Positions 1 to 12,589 of a stretch of 64,000 nucleotides of DNA are shown here, piece by piece. The notes below the pieces were generated by a model, which was given only the letters and a program-made list of their open reading frames with translations, was not told where the DNA came from and ran no database searches. Position 1 is the stretch's first letter. The number at the start of each line of letters is the position of its first letter. This DNA is from Phoenix dactylifera (taxonomy: Eukaryota > Streptophyta > Magnoliopsida > Arecales > Arecaceae): contig NC_052395.1 in assembly GCF_009389715.1 (NCBI RefSeq), positions 18,387,528 through 18,451,527 on the forward strand, in the 5' to 3' direction. The position numbers were made by a program, and so were the translations under genes.

Positions 1-154
1 ACCAGAATCCATATTGGCTCGGCGAGAAGTATAAAAAGAGAAATACCGCCCGAAATCCGAAGTTCTGATCAAATGGGTCGGCACCTCAGTCGAGGATGCT
101 ACTTGGGAAACGGAATGGCGGATCCGGAGGGCTTACCCTAGTTTCCGTCCTTGA
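1..154 (+). pseudogene. C-terminal end of a Ty3/gypsy polyprotein (chromodomain)
   Basis: Frame 2 reads out the last 50 codons of a gypsy integrase. The stretch LIKWVGTSVEDATWE, followed by an arginine-rich tail and a stop at 152-154, is the chromodomain that ends the integrase of chromoviruses such as the Tekay/Del and Reina lineages; in that family it steers integration toward marked chromatin. An in-frame TAA at 32-34 breaks the frame, so this copy is inactive. A purine-rich polypurine tract (170-180) and an LTR start follow directly, which fixes the orientation. The rest of the element lies outside the window. Confidence 0.8.
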
Positions 155-181
155 GGCAAGGACCATTCGAGGGGGGGGGAC

Positions 182-520
182 TGTTACGTATGCCAACTTG
201 CTATTCCCTCACGTGGAAGCCACCTAGTAAGCGCCTGTTGAAGGATTCCAGATGCAGTTTCTATGCTTTAGCAAGTTAACTAGTTTACTGCGATTCCCTT
301 GATTTCCTTTGTTTTAGTTGTTGCACGTTGTACTTTCTGTTGCTGTATTTTCTCTGTTTTAGTTGTTGCACGTTGTACTTTCCGTTGTTGTATTGGCTAT
401 AAATACAGCACAGGAAACCCAATAGAGGGGGATGAAATTAATTCAAGTTCTCCTCTCTCCTCTTTTCTCTGACTCATTCTTTCTCCCTCCTCACCAAATT
501 CAAACATCTCAGCAACCATT
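182..520 (+). mobile_element. 3' LTR of the chromodomain gypsy element
   Basis: The LTR begins with TGTTACG at 182, directly after the polypurine tract. It holds a 45-bp direct duplication (311-355 and 356-400, core GTTGCACGTTGTACTTTC) and a TATA box (TATAAAT, 398-404) about where LTR transcription should start. The right border is not certain: CA ends at about 506 and about 538 are both possible, because no second LTR is present for comparison. Confidence 0.65.
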
Positions 521-539
521 AAGCTAGAGGAGACAACAA

Positions 540-1369
540 AATACAAGAAGTGCAAAAACGTCAATAGAAAAAAAAACAAAGAACATCATATTCATAAAGT
601 AAACAAGTATAATTATTTTTAATGACTGAACACAGCATAATAATAAAATTATATTGCTGTAATTGACAGAAAACCTGTGCCACAATGGATCAACAAATAC
701 TGGAAAGTCCAGTAACCATAACATTCAGCGAAACTGCACAAATCTTCAATTTTTAAAAATCCTTGCATAGGTCTGACACCTTGTGACGTAATCAATCAAG
801 AACAAGATGGGCAAAGCTTCTAACCATTTTGGAAAATCCTTGAAGGGAATATTGAGTGCACGTAACAATCACGAAAAAGAAAGAAAAAAGGACATTTCTT
901 GCCATACTAAGTTACGATATTTTGGTCCCTCCAGGCCAACCTTAAAAGCCTCAACAAGGATTCCCTTGAGATCAAAAAGTCAATTCACCATATCCTTCCA
1001 AGAAGGCCCAAAATAATTAAAAGATTAGGTAATCCAAATGAGTATATACAAATATCATCTTTTCTTATTCAACAAAGAAGTCCCTACAGGAATGTATCGC
1101 GTTCTCAACAAAGCCTACTCAAGTGAAATGAACCGATCACATAATAAAGTTAAACATTTTGACTTCTGTTGTTCATCTCAAGAAACCTTTATACATAATC
1201 TATTTAATTCAGTAGTCTATAGAGAGGGAAAAAATGCTGAGGAAGATTACAAGGTCTCAGCTGCACATCCATCTCAGAAATATCTACAATTCTCCCAAAA
1301 AAAAGAAAAAGAAAAAGAAAAACAGAAAAACCGTACCGAACATAGAAAAGAATAGATTAAAAGAAGATG
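540..1369. other. AT-rich spacer, no gene recognised
   Basis: Short open frames on both strands have no domain I recognise and look like chance products of the low GC content. I see no splice-supported gene. Confidence 0.5.
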
Positions 1370-3440
1370 ATGAATAAACTAAAAAAATCCAAAGCATGAA
1401 ACAGGACATATGAAAAAATACGAAATTGTCTATGCCAAAAAACTAAGAAAACAAACAATAAAATCAAAATGTATATATTATGGATAGAGAAAAACAAAAA
1501 AAAAACAAGTTAGAAATAGAAGAGAATATAAACCAGACTTTGAAGAACAAACAAGTGAAGAACTACACATATAAAAACAGATGATAAACAAAAAGAAAGT
1601 AAAGGCAAAAACTGGAAATCAAGTGAGCAAAAGATGGCAAATCAACAAAAACTATAAAATAAAAAAGGGAGGAAAAAATGAACTCAAAAATGAAAACTTA
1701 AACTCCAAAAAATATTCAAAACAGAATATAAACACAAATTACAAACAGACAAGAAAACAGAAGTAAAATTAATAAACAAAAAAAGAAAAATACAAACTGA
1801 ATTTATGAAAGTGCTAATAACAAAGAAAATTAAACAGCAAATCAGGATTAGACTAATGAAATTTCTCATAAAAAATCACTTAATTGTTAATTTTGCAAGC
1901 ATATGAGAGGGTTTATCCTTGTTGCAGAATGATACACACATAGAGGTCCCTCACAATTTGGCTCCTGTGACTAAGTATGAGATAGGCAGTGATATAAAAA
2001 AATGCCCAATGAATATGCAAATATGTCTATCAGGCATTCAGAATCTGCGTACCAGACATTCAGTAACATGGGTATCACTCTCCTCCTACTTAAATCTAGG
2101 GGCAAAATTTTTCCAGAAATCTTTAAATTTATGCAATTTTGAAAAAAAAATCCAACTTTTTCTTGCAAAATCAATAATTAACTGGATTTGCAAACACAAA
2201 ATATACAAAAATCAAATATAAACTGAATTTGCAAAAAAATCAAATAAAAATTCAAAGAAATTGAAAAACCAAATATATAAATACAGATAATGGAACAAAG
2301 AAAAAATAAAAGGAACCCAAAAACAGAAAATAAGAAACAGAAAATACGAACGGAACAGAGGATGGGGGAAAAAAGAACATACATATTAAACGGAATGAAA
2401 ATGAAATATAAAACTGAATTTGTAAAAGGTAGAATAAAATAAAATTTTGAAACAAATAGATGAAATCAAATTCATAAAGCAAATAAAAAAAACAACTAAG
2501 AAAAAATACAATAAATAAATTAAAAAGGACAAATAAAACTGAATTTCTCAAAATTAGCATAAAGTTGAATACTTAAATAGCAAATAAAAATTAAAATTAA
2601 ACAAAAGTATAAAACTGAGTTTGCAAAAAGATAGGAAAACTGAAAACACCAAACAAGCATACAGAACATGATATATAAAACTGAAGACTGCAACACAGAT
2701 AACAACGATCTAAAAAATAAAGTGGAAAAGTTGACTTGTGAAAACATGTAATAAAAAGGAACTTTACTTAAACAACTACATACAAATTTAAGTTTATAAA
2801 GATGGAACAGAAAGTAGAAAGAACATTGACAAAAAAAATTATAAAACTGAATTTACGAAAACTAAAACAAACTAAAAGCTTGCACAAGATACGAATATGT
2901 AAAAGATAACAGAAATAATAACAAAATACGAATATGTAAAAGCAGATAACAGAAAAACAAAGCAAAAAATGGATTTGCAAAAGTGAACATAAAGATGGAA
3001 AATAAAGAGAAAACAAGAACAAAATCATAAAAAATGAAAATATAAAACAAAATTTGCCAAAACAAAATAAATTGAATTCCAAACATATGCAGAAAATCCA
3101 GAATATTAACTAAACTAAAAAACAGATAGCAAAATAGAGTGAAAAAAAACAGATCATATTGAGAAAAATGAAAAACAAAAAAAAATAAATGCAATTTGAA
3201 AGCTAACCATAACAAAGAGAATAGAAGAAAGTAAAAAATAAATAAAAGAAAGATGATTTAACAAAAATAAAAAACAGAATGTAGAAAGAAGAAAACAAAA
3301 GGCAAAATTAGAAAACAAACAAAAATAAATACAAAAAGAAAATAGGCATTAGAAAAAGTGCAACATAAAATTAACAAGAAAATACAAATTACAAAGGAAA
3401 TAGAAAAGTAATAATTTGGAAAGCAAGATTAACAAGACAA
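1370..3440. repeat. Degenerate AT-rich repeat array (AACTGAATTTGCAAAA core)
   Basis: About 2 kb of strongly strand-biased, A-rich sequence in which a core close to AACTGAATTTGCAAAA recurs: near 1795, 2220, 2412, 2538, 2614, 2845, 2966 and 3047. A second short duplication, TACGAATATGTAAAAG, occurs near 2889 and 2927. Spacing is irregular, so this is an eroded repeat rather than a clean tandem array. The long Phe/Leu-rich frames on the minus strand are a by-product of the poly-A bias. Confidence 0.5.
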
Positions 3441-5100
3441 ACTTATATACATGTTTCCATCCACCCCGCTTTTCTACGATTCTCTATCCTGATACACTCT
3501 CCCGGTAAAAAAGGACATGGCGGAATTACTTCCGCAATGAGATTTCTAACAAAGATTGTCAAATATTGCCCCCTTTTTCAGGTGGGTTGGTGGCAAGGTT
3601 GTTTCGTTTTGTGGGCAGTGTTTTGGGAAGGGGAAAAGCAGGAGAGAGGGACATGCAGTTGAAAGCATCAAACAGAAATTGGATTTTACTAAGACAGAAA
3701 TATAGAGAGTGGAAAATGGGAAGTAGAGTGTACAAAACAGGCAGCTATATTTTTTTTTTTTTTTTGCTTGCCCATTTAACTTTGTTCTGCAATGCAGAAA
3801 AAGGAGCAATTGCTAAACTAAAAGGTACATGTACAAAAGATGCGTGTCTATGGACACGTTCAATTTGTTGCTTAAGCAAGGAGTTTACAATAATAGAAAC
3901 AAAGAAGATAACAGAAGATATCTGATTAGAAACAGAACTCAGGAAGAGAGAACTAAGAGCATAGGGGAAGAATTATCCTCTGAAAACTGCAACTAAGGCG
4001 CAAAACCTCTCATAATGTCCACAGACACATCAATAATTTGGCGTTAGAACATACATCGAAGGCACAAAGAAAATGGTGGTCATCAGCTGTGAGACACAGA
4101 GAGGAGAGAAATTTGAGGTCTAATAAAGACTGCACAAGGAGATGAGAGAGGGAGAGGGATGGAGAGAGGGGGTAAGTGTGTGAGGGGGGGGTGGGGGGGG
4201 GGGGGGGGGGGGGCGCGCGCACACACACACACAGAGAGAGAGAGAGATGAGTTTAATTGGTAAAGGAGTTAGAAGAGGAAAGGCTAAAAAATATATCATA
4301 ATAAGTGCTGCTCTTGGAGACAGAGAGTCAAAGAAAGTTGTGAAAGTAAATTTAGATAGCTTGATGCCACATCAAATTACTCCTTACAAAGTTATATATA
4401 TTGCATGAGCTGAGGAACATGCCTTTTGATTATAAGATTCAAGCCTCAGTCAAATCATTTGTTCTTAATTAGTCATGTGCATCACATGTGCTGAGTTCAA
4501 GGTTAATAAAAGGTAAACCTTTCTGAATAAGTTTTTCTATAATGTTCCCTTACTAAAAGCTAAAGGATTTTTTTAGAAAACATTTGACAGGTGAATATTA
4601 AAGCCTCCATTTTATAAAATAATATAGATTTGATTTATAACCATAAACATCAAGCCTTGTCTCAATAATTTGGTTCAGCTAACAGGTCATAGTTTATACC
4701 TTCAAACATATTCCCAATGCATATTCTATGCTTTTACAGCTTTTTCAACAACTTCTGCCATAGTTCTTCTTTAATATACAAAACATTAACTTGCCTATGG
4801 AGAAGTAAATGATACATAGCATTTACAATAATTTAAAGCTATTAAAAAATCACCATACTTTTAGCACCAGTTTGATATACTAAAAACAATTGATTAACAT
4901 AAATTAATTTACTAAAGCTAAGATCTTGGAAGTTCTCACAACCACATGGATCAAAGAAATACAGAGAGAAAATAAAAGTCAAATTAGATCCTTCAGTGTT
5001 AGTAAATAAACCTGTCACGGGTTCAAGAGATTTAAAAAATAAGATTTTTTTTTTTTGAAAAAAAAAAAGCAATGTAGCAGAAGTTTCCAACAGTTATCAA
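3441..5100. other. Spacer, no gene recognised
   Basis: Mixed AT-rich sequence. A 119-codon frame at 3566-3925 has no recognisable domain and contains a poly-T derived Phe run, so I do not call it a gene. Confidence 0.5.
4183..4248. repeat. Compound microsatellite: G run, (GC), (CA)n, (GA)n
   Basis: A near-continuous run of about 30 G is followed by GC, CA and GA dinucleotide tracts. Such a G run is prone to polymerase slippage, so its length in the assembly may not be exact. Confidence 0.9.
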
Positions 5101-5109
5101 ATCTTCAAA

Positions 5110-6430
5110 GATTCTTAATAATAGACAGCTATAAAGCGATATCACCATAACACACCAAAACGAAACTAGAAATCAAGAACAATATGAAAAATTCAAGAAA
5201 AAAGAATGAGGAAATTATCATATAATGCCAAGTCCAAACTACCAGTCAGGAACCATCTCAAGGTTTCAAAGAAGAAGAAAGAATGCAGGAATGGACAGAT
5301 TCCTATACCAGCAAATACTCAAAGTTCTCCACTGAAGTCCTTGTTGCGATTTGCAGTATGAAATACATAGCAAAACACAAGGATTGAAACAGAAATGAAA
5401 AATCAGACAAGATCTGGTTAAACAAAGATAGATTGTATGAGCTACCTAAAGGGCAATGAGCAAGAAATAGCAGCGTAATGAACCCAAGAAAGACTACCAC
5501 TCGTCTACTAGTCTAGTTATTAGATGATAGAAACCACATCAAACATCAACAAAGTTAAAAGCAAGGGTAGACCTCACTAAATGTGAATTGCAGAAGCTTG
5601 CTTTACTTACCAATATATCATTCAAAATTAAAACATCATAAAAGACTGCACAGATACATCATCCAAAAGAAAACAACAGAAATCACATTAAATATCTGCA
5701 TATACAGGAGCAAGCCCAATTCATTGTGAATGACAAATCCTGACTTTAATTACTGACAGAAATATCAAAAAGAACTCTTCTACAAGCTTAGAAAGAAGTT
5801 AGAGCAAGAACAACCACAGAACAGCACAACAAAAACTCAAAATGGCTACAGCACTATCGCATTAAAAAAAAAAAAATCCCCAGCCAAGAACAACAGATAT
5901 AAAAACCCTAATTCCAACAATATTCTTAAACTCCAAATCCTATTATAAACTAAAGAAAGCGTAGAAGCCACATTAAATTTCTTCAACATTGATCAGCGGG
6001 GCAGAAAAGATTATCAAAATCCAAGAATTATAAACGATCACGTAGGTAAATATCCATACCTACACGATCACAAAAACTAAACCCCGACAAGGTGGCAGCT
6101 GGCGCACAAAATAACAGGGAGATCACCATACAACATCAAAACCTAAGAAGAATCATCACTATAATCCAAGAAAAAGAAAGAAAGTAGGAACAAGAACGCA
6201 ACCATATAATACCCAGCCACACTAGGAATCAAGAACCATCCTTGGAATCCAAAGAAGAATCACCATACATCACCCAAATCCCATACTAGAAGTCCAGAAA
6301 CATCCCAAGAACTCAGAGAATAATCAAGAAAACAGGATATTTGAGAAAATTACTCTATAACTGCAAGACCAAACTAGAAATCAGGAACCATCACGGGATT
6401 TGAACGCAAAGGCAAGAAAATAGGGAAGTG
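5110..6430. repeat. Diverged repeats with an ACTAGAAATCAAGAACCATC-like core
   Basis: A motif close to CTAGAAATCAGGAACCATC, followed by a purine-rich AAGAAGAA stretch, recurs near 5164, 5238, 6228, 6288 and 6372, always on the same strand. Copies are strongly diverged. On the minus strand a TATA-like CTATATATAG (6481-6490) lies just beyond the block, so it could be a non-coding transcript with internal repeats; no coding frame supports a protein. Confidence 0.4.
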
Positions 6431-7313
6431 GGGACGGGTCTAAAAGGAAGAGCCCGTAGGGAGAGGCAAAGAGGGGCGTGGTCTATATATAGAGAGTAAC
6501 GGAGCGTTTGGCGCGGGATGATCCTCCCAAAATAAATGATGCTGTAGATGGACAGCGATCATCGTATTTTGTTACAGTGATTCTAAATTATTCCTATCCC
6601 TTAAATCATCGCTCAATATATGATGAAATGTGTCTCCTTATATCAATAATTTAAGACCACTCTAGAGTAATAACCTTGAGCTAAAAATTAAGAATAAAAA
6701 TACCTCTTAATCTAGCCATTTTTCTATTATTCCCTTACAGTTGTCTTCTTTTTCTTTCTAATTACATACGAAGTATAAGGATTACAAAAGTGCATGCATA
6801 GGAGAGCTAGGATCTTTTGTGGTGTGTTTTCCACTACAGACACATTTTCTATTAGTGCTAGGATACCAAGCCTTAAATGCATGGAATATATAAAGGCTCA
6901 TGTGAATATATATTCAATTTCATATTACTTATGTGCTAGCAAAAACTTGTATATTTATATATAGGATCAAAGAATCCAAAAATACTTTCTAACCAATCTT
7001 TTTGGATGAGGTTTTAGATTGTTGCAATTCTTATCTCTTGTTTAGAAAAATAAGTGGCACCTATCTACCATGCTCTTCTTTTTATTTTTATGCTATCATC
7101 TTTGCTCTTTTTCTTAGTTACTTTGCACCATATGAAGAGCACAGGAAGTGCTTCCATTCACAAACCTTAGCTTGGCAATTTATAATCAATTGACAACTAC
7201 TAGTAATGTGTTTGTCATCTTTATTTTCTCTCCAATTTTTCTATTATCTTCAAGAGAAACTTTTTTTTCATGATTTTTGACTAGGCAATAAGTTAGGGAG
7301 TAATACTACACCC
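6431..7313. other. Spacer, no gene recognised
   Basis: Nothing coding seen. A short microsatellite-like AT region is present; a 63-codon frame at 7002-7193 has no recognisable domain. Confidence 0.5.
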
Positions 7314-8456
7314 ACACATAGGTAGGGCTGCAAATGAGACGAGTTGGATCTAAGCATGTCCATGGAAAAAATTTTAGATCTGACAGGTCATTCAAGCTAC
7401 ATCAAGGTTAAGTATAACTTGGACCCAATTCAAAGTATTCAAGTTTGAGTTGGGACTGGATTAGGCCAGTTCTTCAACTCAAGTCAAAACTCTAGCTATT
7501 CTTTCACAGCTAATATATAATAATTAATATTAAATATAAACTTATTAAAAATTTAAATTAACAAAAACAAACCAACTTAAATTAGAATTTTATTCAAAAA
7601 CCTTTAAATCCCTCCAAGTATATTGCTTACTCTTAAGTTTATAAACTAATCCACCAAGATACAGATTCTTATTATCCAAACCAGAACCAAACCCGATCCT
7701 TCAATTGATCAGGTACGGAGCAAAAATTAGATGCAAAACTTTGATGGGTATGGGGCGAGGTTTAGTAAATCCCACCCCCAACTCCACCGTAGCACCCTAG
7801 TTGCAAGACCATACCAGAGAACAGCGGATAACATCCCTATTCCCCAACCGGATTCTTTATCCACTACAAATTTAGCAGAAATATACAACTCCGTCCTATC
7901 AAGGGATTGGGAAAACGTCCAAATTAAACTTTAGGCCAATTATCCGCTTCCCTTCTTCATATGATAACAAGGACGTCAACCCAGAGGGCAGCATCCAAGA
8001 CCGATGCCTCCGCATCTCCACCGACACCCTACTAAGGCTTCGGCCTTACTCTGTATATATATATATATATATCACCTTTAATCCCTGAGTCATCCGGATT
8101 GTTGTCGAGGAGATGATGAGTAATTCCCGAATGAAAGCCCCTTGGCTCCTTCTGACAGAAGGCCAAAACAATGGAAAATTGAATAAATTAACCTCTACGG
8201 CCCAGAGAGACGGGCAACCCAAGCTTTCACCATTGGCTTTTATGAACCCATTGAAGGCGACGTGCTGTTTATTCTTGTTCCCACACCTTTTTCCCTTCTC
8301 CTCTAGTCCATGCTCCGCTCCAGATACCGTGTATGGTCTCTCCTCTCTCTATTTTGAGTTTTGAACTTTGTAACTTTGCCTTGCTTCACAGTCAATAAGG
8401 TGTAAAACAAGCACCGAGCTCTTGTTTCTCAGGTCTCTCCTCCGAAGGATCAAGAC

Positions 8457-9086
8457 ATGCCTGCAGCTGTCCACCCGGCCCCTGAACCCTCAGAAACCTT
8501 GCAGGATGCCAACGCCGTTCCCAGGAACCAGCCTCGTTGCACCCCATCGTTGAAAACCCCCATCAGTGCCCAAATCTTCCGCGCAATCTGCTGGCTCCTT
8601 ATCTTGGGTTCCATCGTCTTTCTGGTGCTGTTCATCATCGACTGCGCCATTTCGTCAGGCCCCAAGATCTCCATCGATCGCATCGCCGCCGAGGGACTCA
8701 GTACAACGCCTGACCTGACCTTATCCCCCCATTTCAACATCACCGTCCGGGTTAAGAACCCGAGCAAATTCTTCTCCAAGGACTGTTCCAGCCATGGCTA
8801 TGCCGCCATCTCTTACTCCGGCGTCACCGTCGGCGATGGAGCCTTGGCGGCTTTCTGCCTTGACCCGAGCAAGTCGACGGTGTTGGAGACGGTGCTGAGG
8901 GGTTTGAACATCGTGCTTGCAGATGCAGTGCGTGACCGACTGGCGGAGGATCACCGGCGAGGAGAGGTGGCGATGGAGGTGGTCATGAAGTTGTCCCCGC
9001 CGCCTGGCTTCGTAAAGGTTAGCGCTTTGTGCCAAGTGGTGGTAGGTCCCATGTTTAGGTCAACGCCGTGTTCGGTGAAGAAATGA
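8457..9086 (+). CDS. NDR1/HIN1-like (LEA_2) membrane protein, copy 1
   Basis: A 209-residue single-exon protein. A polar, Pro-rich N-terminus of about 40 residues is followed by one hydrophobic segment (about residues 42-64, ICWLLILGSIVFLVLFII). Next comes a LEA_2 domain (about 85-200) with the family hallmark NITVRVKNPSKFF, and a cysteine near the C-terminus (CSVKK). NDR1/HIN1-like proteins are type II membrane proteins, mostly at the plasma membrane, linked to pathogen and abiotic stress responses; the usual length is 200-260 residues, so this one is complete. The ATG at 8457 lies in a good context (CAAGACATGCC) that is kept in the paralogue at 20908. The specific role of this member cannot be read from sequence. 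Confidence 0.85.
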   Translation: MPAAVHPAPEPSETLQDANAVPRNQPRCTPSLKTPISAQIFRAICWLLILGSIVFLVLFIIDCAISSGPKISIDRIAAEGLSTTPDLTLSPHFNITVRVKNPSKFFSKDCSSHGYAAISYSGVTVGDGALAAFCLDPSKSTVLETVLRGLNIVLADAVRDRLAEDHRRGEVAMEVVMKLSPPPGFVKVSALCQVVVGPMFRSTPCSVKK

Positions 9087-9334
9087 TCAAATATACAAGT
9101 CCTATCATTTTGTTTGATGTCGCATGATTTCACATGGCTTCGATAGCGATGCTGTTATATATGGTGTTGTTACGTAACGGTGTAATGGTTAACATATGGT
9201 TAATTTTTGATTTCGTAATCCAATAGAACAGAGCTTTTTATTCATGATTTTGAGAACCATTAAAAGGTGATTACAAAAGGTTAGAGAAAGCTCTAGGGGG
9301 GGGGCGCCTAGCGCGCCCAGCTGCATCAATATTC

Positions 9335-10360
9335 GTGCACCAGGGCGAAGATGGGGACAGATGCCGACGAGGGCCAGCGGGCGGACTCGACCTTTCCGTC
9401 GTGGTGGTGGTGGCGCAGGGTTCTCGGCGACCGATGTGGACCAACCACCGGATATCAGCGGAGGAACTGGCGCTCCAATGCCGATTCACGGACGTTCTAG
9501 AACTGTTGGCCAAGGGGCTGAGGAGGGCGCGAGCGGCGTGGGCGTCGGCGGCGGTCGTCCTCCGGAGCCTGGGACGACGGATTCCGGTGGATTGGGTGGC
9601 TCGCGACATGCGGTTGCGAGGTAGGCTCGGGTATGATGTTGATTGTATCCTGATGGCGGAGGACTTGATCACCATTAGGTTCAAGTCCGACGGTCACCGA
9701 GCGGCGGCTCTCAATGGCGGGCCATGGGCAGTGGCCGAACAATTGTTGGCGATGGAGGAATGGAAGCCCGACTTCATTCCGGGCATCAATACGGTAAGCA
9801 AAACCGTGATCTCGCTTCGTCTCCCCCGCCTTCCTCTGGAGTTCTCGGAAAGGGAATCCCTACTGGACATTGCCATGGGGGCGGGCCGGCCTCTGGAGAT
9901 AGCGTCTCTGACCAGCTCCGGTGTGCGGGGTTCGCGAGGGTGAAGGTCGAAGTAGACTCTCTCAACCCTCTAAAGTCGGGGGTTTTTCTGCAAGGGGAAT
10001 CGACTAGGATCTGGCATGCCTTAGTTACGAAGACCTACCGATCTTCTTCTTTGGCTGTGGCTGTATCGGACGCTTGGTGGGCGATTGTAGCCAGCCCGAA
10101 ACGGAGCCGGAGAAGGTGGGTGAGCTGGGCCCTGCGTCCCAGTCGAAGATGCCTAGATCGATGGGGGACGGGCACACCGGTGGCACGGTCTTCGGCCCAT
10201 GGCTGGCCACATGTCGAATCCGCCAGCCGCAGGCCACCGACGCCAGGGGGAAGACGAAGAAGGCGGCCGAGGACCACCTTGAGTCGGCATCGTGTCTGCC
10301 ACCTTCCTACTCGTCACCGAGCCCACCTCGAAACGGGTCGAACTCGCCCTCATCGCCGTC
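9335..10360 (+). pseudogene. LINE ORF1 (DUF4283 plus zinc-knuckle), frameshifted
   Basis: The frame 9335-9943 encodes the nucleic-acid-binding N-terminal domain of plant L1 ORF1 proteins (DUF4283). Recognisable pieces are SLGRRIPVDWVARDMRLRG, ALNGGPWAVAEQLLAMEEW and RLPRLPLEF. A frameshift near 9930 moves the continuation (FARVKVEVDSLNPLKSGVFL) into frame 1, and another moves the zinc knuckle to frame 3 near 10033-10095, where the first Cys and the His are lost (GCGCIGRLVGDC). ORF1 proteins bind the element RNA. This copy is not functional as a whole. Confidence 0.75.
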
Positions 10361-10819
10361 TGACACCGAGGGATGGCAAAAAACAAAAAGGGTGGCGCGG
10401 CGGGGATCGGCGGAGAAGTGGCCGGCGGTCGGCGGCACGGTGGTGGCCAGGGAGGAGGCGAGGTGGCCCCAACCTGGCTCCATTCCAAGTCCGGTGCGGC
10501 CGAGCTGCTGTGGCAAGTCGGGCTAGGGCATGGACGCAATGGAGATGGGCCGGCCTACGGCCGAGAAGGGAGTCTGGGTTTAGACCCGAGCCAGACTGAA
10601 AGTGCAAGGGATTTGGGCGGAGGCCGATGTTTGTGGAGGAGGCCAGGGATTGGACTTGGGCCAGGATGCTAGCGCGACAGACCAGGCCGGGCCCAGGAAG
10701 GGAGCGAGAGCTCTAGCAGGGCGAGACCTAGCAATGGGCCGGGCCAAGTGAAGCTAGCTTGAAGCCCATCTAGGAAGCCCAGGGCCAGTAGATCTGTAGC
10801 AGGCGGGCTCGATGCCTGT

Positions 10820-12551
10820 GAGTCATGCCGAAAGGGGGTGCCAATTGCCTGTGGGCCGTGCCAGAAGGTCTCTATGCTGGGAGAGGGCTCCTCTTGCCAG
10901 GGGGTCTCAGCCGGGGGGAGAGAGGCACCACTTTTGTAGCTGAAGTCTCTCTCCGGCAGTCTTGGAGGGTGGCACACGGTCGGCGAGCTACCAAGACGGC
11001 ACGGTGGAGGGCGGGGGCAACCGCCGGCAAGCCACCGGTGTTGACCTCCATCGACAGCGGGCCGTGAAGGGTGTGGAGGGGTTGCGGGCCGAGGTAAGCC
11101 CCAACTAAGCCGATCGCCTATTGGTGAGCGGGCCACCCGTCCAGTGCAAGCTGTCGGCTGGCAGGGGGCACCTTGGTCGAGAACCACAAGCAGGAGACCG
11201 ACGCCACTTCCTCAGCATTTGGGGAACGCAAGGTCGGGACAGCTGGGGTATGCTAGGATAAGGTGGGCCCTATTGGGCCGTGGCATGGGGCCAAGGTCTG
11301 TTTGGAGGGAACAAAGCATGAGGAGGTCTTCGGCTCCTTCAAAGGGCCATGCATGGGCCCACCTTGGAGGAGCCAATGTCGATTGGGGCGCTGAAGGAGC
11401 CGGAGTCGGGAGGCTTAGAGTGCCCTCCTCCTCCAACTCTACAATATAAAGATTCTTATTTGGAATTATCGGAGAACTGGGAAGCCTTCCTTCATTTGGA
11501 GACAGAAGTCCCGCATTTAGTGGATTAGAAAAGGGGACTGGAACATGAGGTCTTTTCATCAAGCGATCATTATCCAAAGACAAAGGAATATGGTCTATAG
11601 AATCAAGGACAACAACGGGCAGATGATTGAGAACCCCGATACTATTAGATGGACATTAGAGCAATTTTTCAGGTCGAGGTGGTTCGAGTCGTGCCGAAAG
11701 GGGGTGCCAATTGCCTGTGGGCCATGCCAGAAGGTCTCTATGCTGGGAGAGGGCTCCTCTTGCCAGGGGGTCTCAGCCGGGGGGAGAGAGGCACCACTTT
11801 TGTAGCCGAAGTCTCTCTCCGGCAGTCTTGGAGGGTGGCACACGGTCGGCGAGCTACCAAGACGGCACGGTGGAGGGCGGGGGCAATCGCCGGCAAGCCA
11901 CCGGTGTTGACCTCCATCGACAGCGGGCCGTGAAGGGTGTGGAGGGGTTGCGGGCCGAGGTAAGCCCCAACTAAGCCGATCGCCTATTGGGGAGCGGGCC
12001 ACCCGTCCAGTGCAAGCTGTCGGCTGGCAGGGGGCACCTTGGTCGAGAACCACAAGCAGGAGACCGACGCCACTTCCTCAGCATTTGGGGAACGCAAGGT
12101 CGGGACAGCTGGGGTATGCCAGGATAAGGTGGGCCCTATTGGGCCGTGGCATGGGGCCAAGGTCTGTTTGGAGGGAACAAAGCATGAGGAGGTCTTCGGC
12201 TCCTTCAAAGGGCCATGCATGGGCCCACCTTGGAGGAGCCAATGTCGATTGGGGCGCTGAAGGAGCCGGAGTTGGGAGGCTTAGAGTGCCCTCCTCCTCC
12301 AACTCTACAATATAAAGATTCTTATTTGGAATTATCGGAGAACTGGGAAGCCTTCCTTCATTTGGAGACAGAAGTCCCACATTTAGTGGATTAGAAAAGG
12401 GGACTGGAACATGAGGTCTTTTCATCAAGCGATCATTATCCAAAGACAAAGGAATAGGGTCTATAGAATCAAGGACAACAACGGGCAGATGATTGAGAAC
12501 CCCGATACTATCAGATGGACATTAGAGCAATTTTTCAGGTCGAGGTGGTTC
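10820..12551 (+). repeat. 866-bp tandem duplication inside the LINE
   Basis: Two head-to-tail copies, 10820-11685 and 11686-12551, offset by exactly 866 bp and differing at only a handful of positions. Each ends with the EN-RT linker of LINE ORF2 (WRQKSR, then GDWNMRSFH and NGQMIENPDTIRWTLEQFF), so the breakpoint lies in the linker just before the RT domain. The first part of the unit (GC-rich, to about 11400) matches nothing I recognise and stands where endonuclease should be. The copies are far more alike than the LINE is to an intact element, so this event came late. Confidence 0.85.
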
Positions 12552-12589
12552 GAGTAGGAGGTTTCATCCGGTGGGGGAGTTGTGCCAAC

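Noticed and set aside
1684-3215. Long Phe/Leu/Ser-rich frames on the minus strand that look like membrane proteins
   Set aside because: They come from A-rich plus-strand sequence; overlapping frames show the same composition, with no domain and no codon structure.
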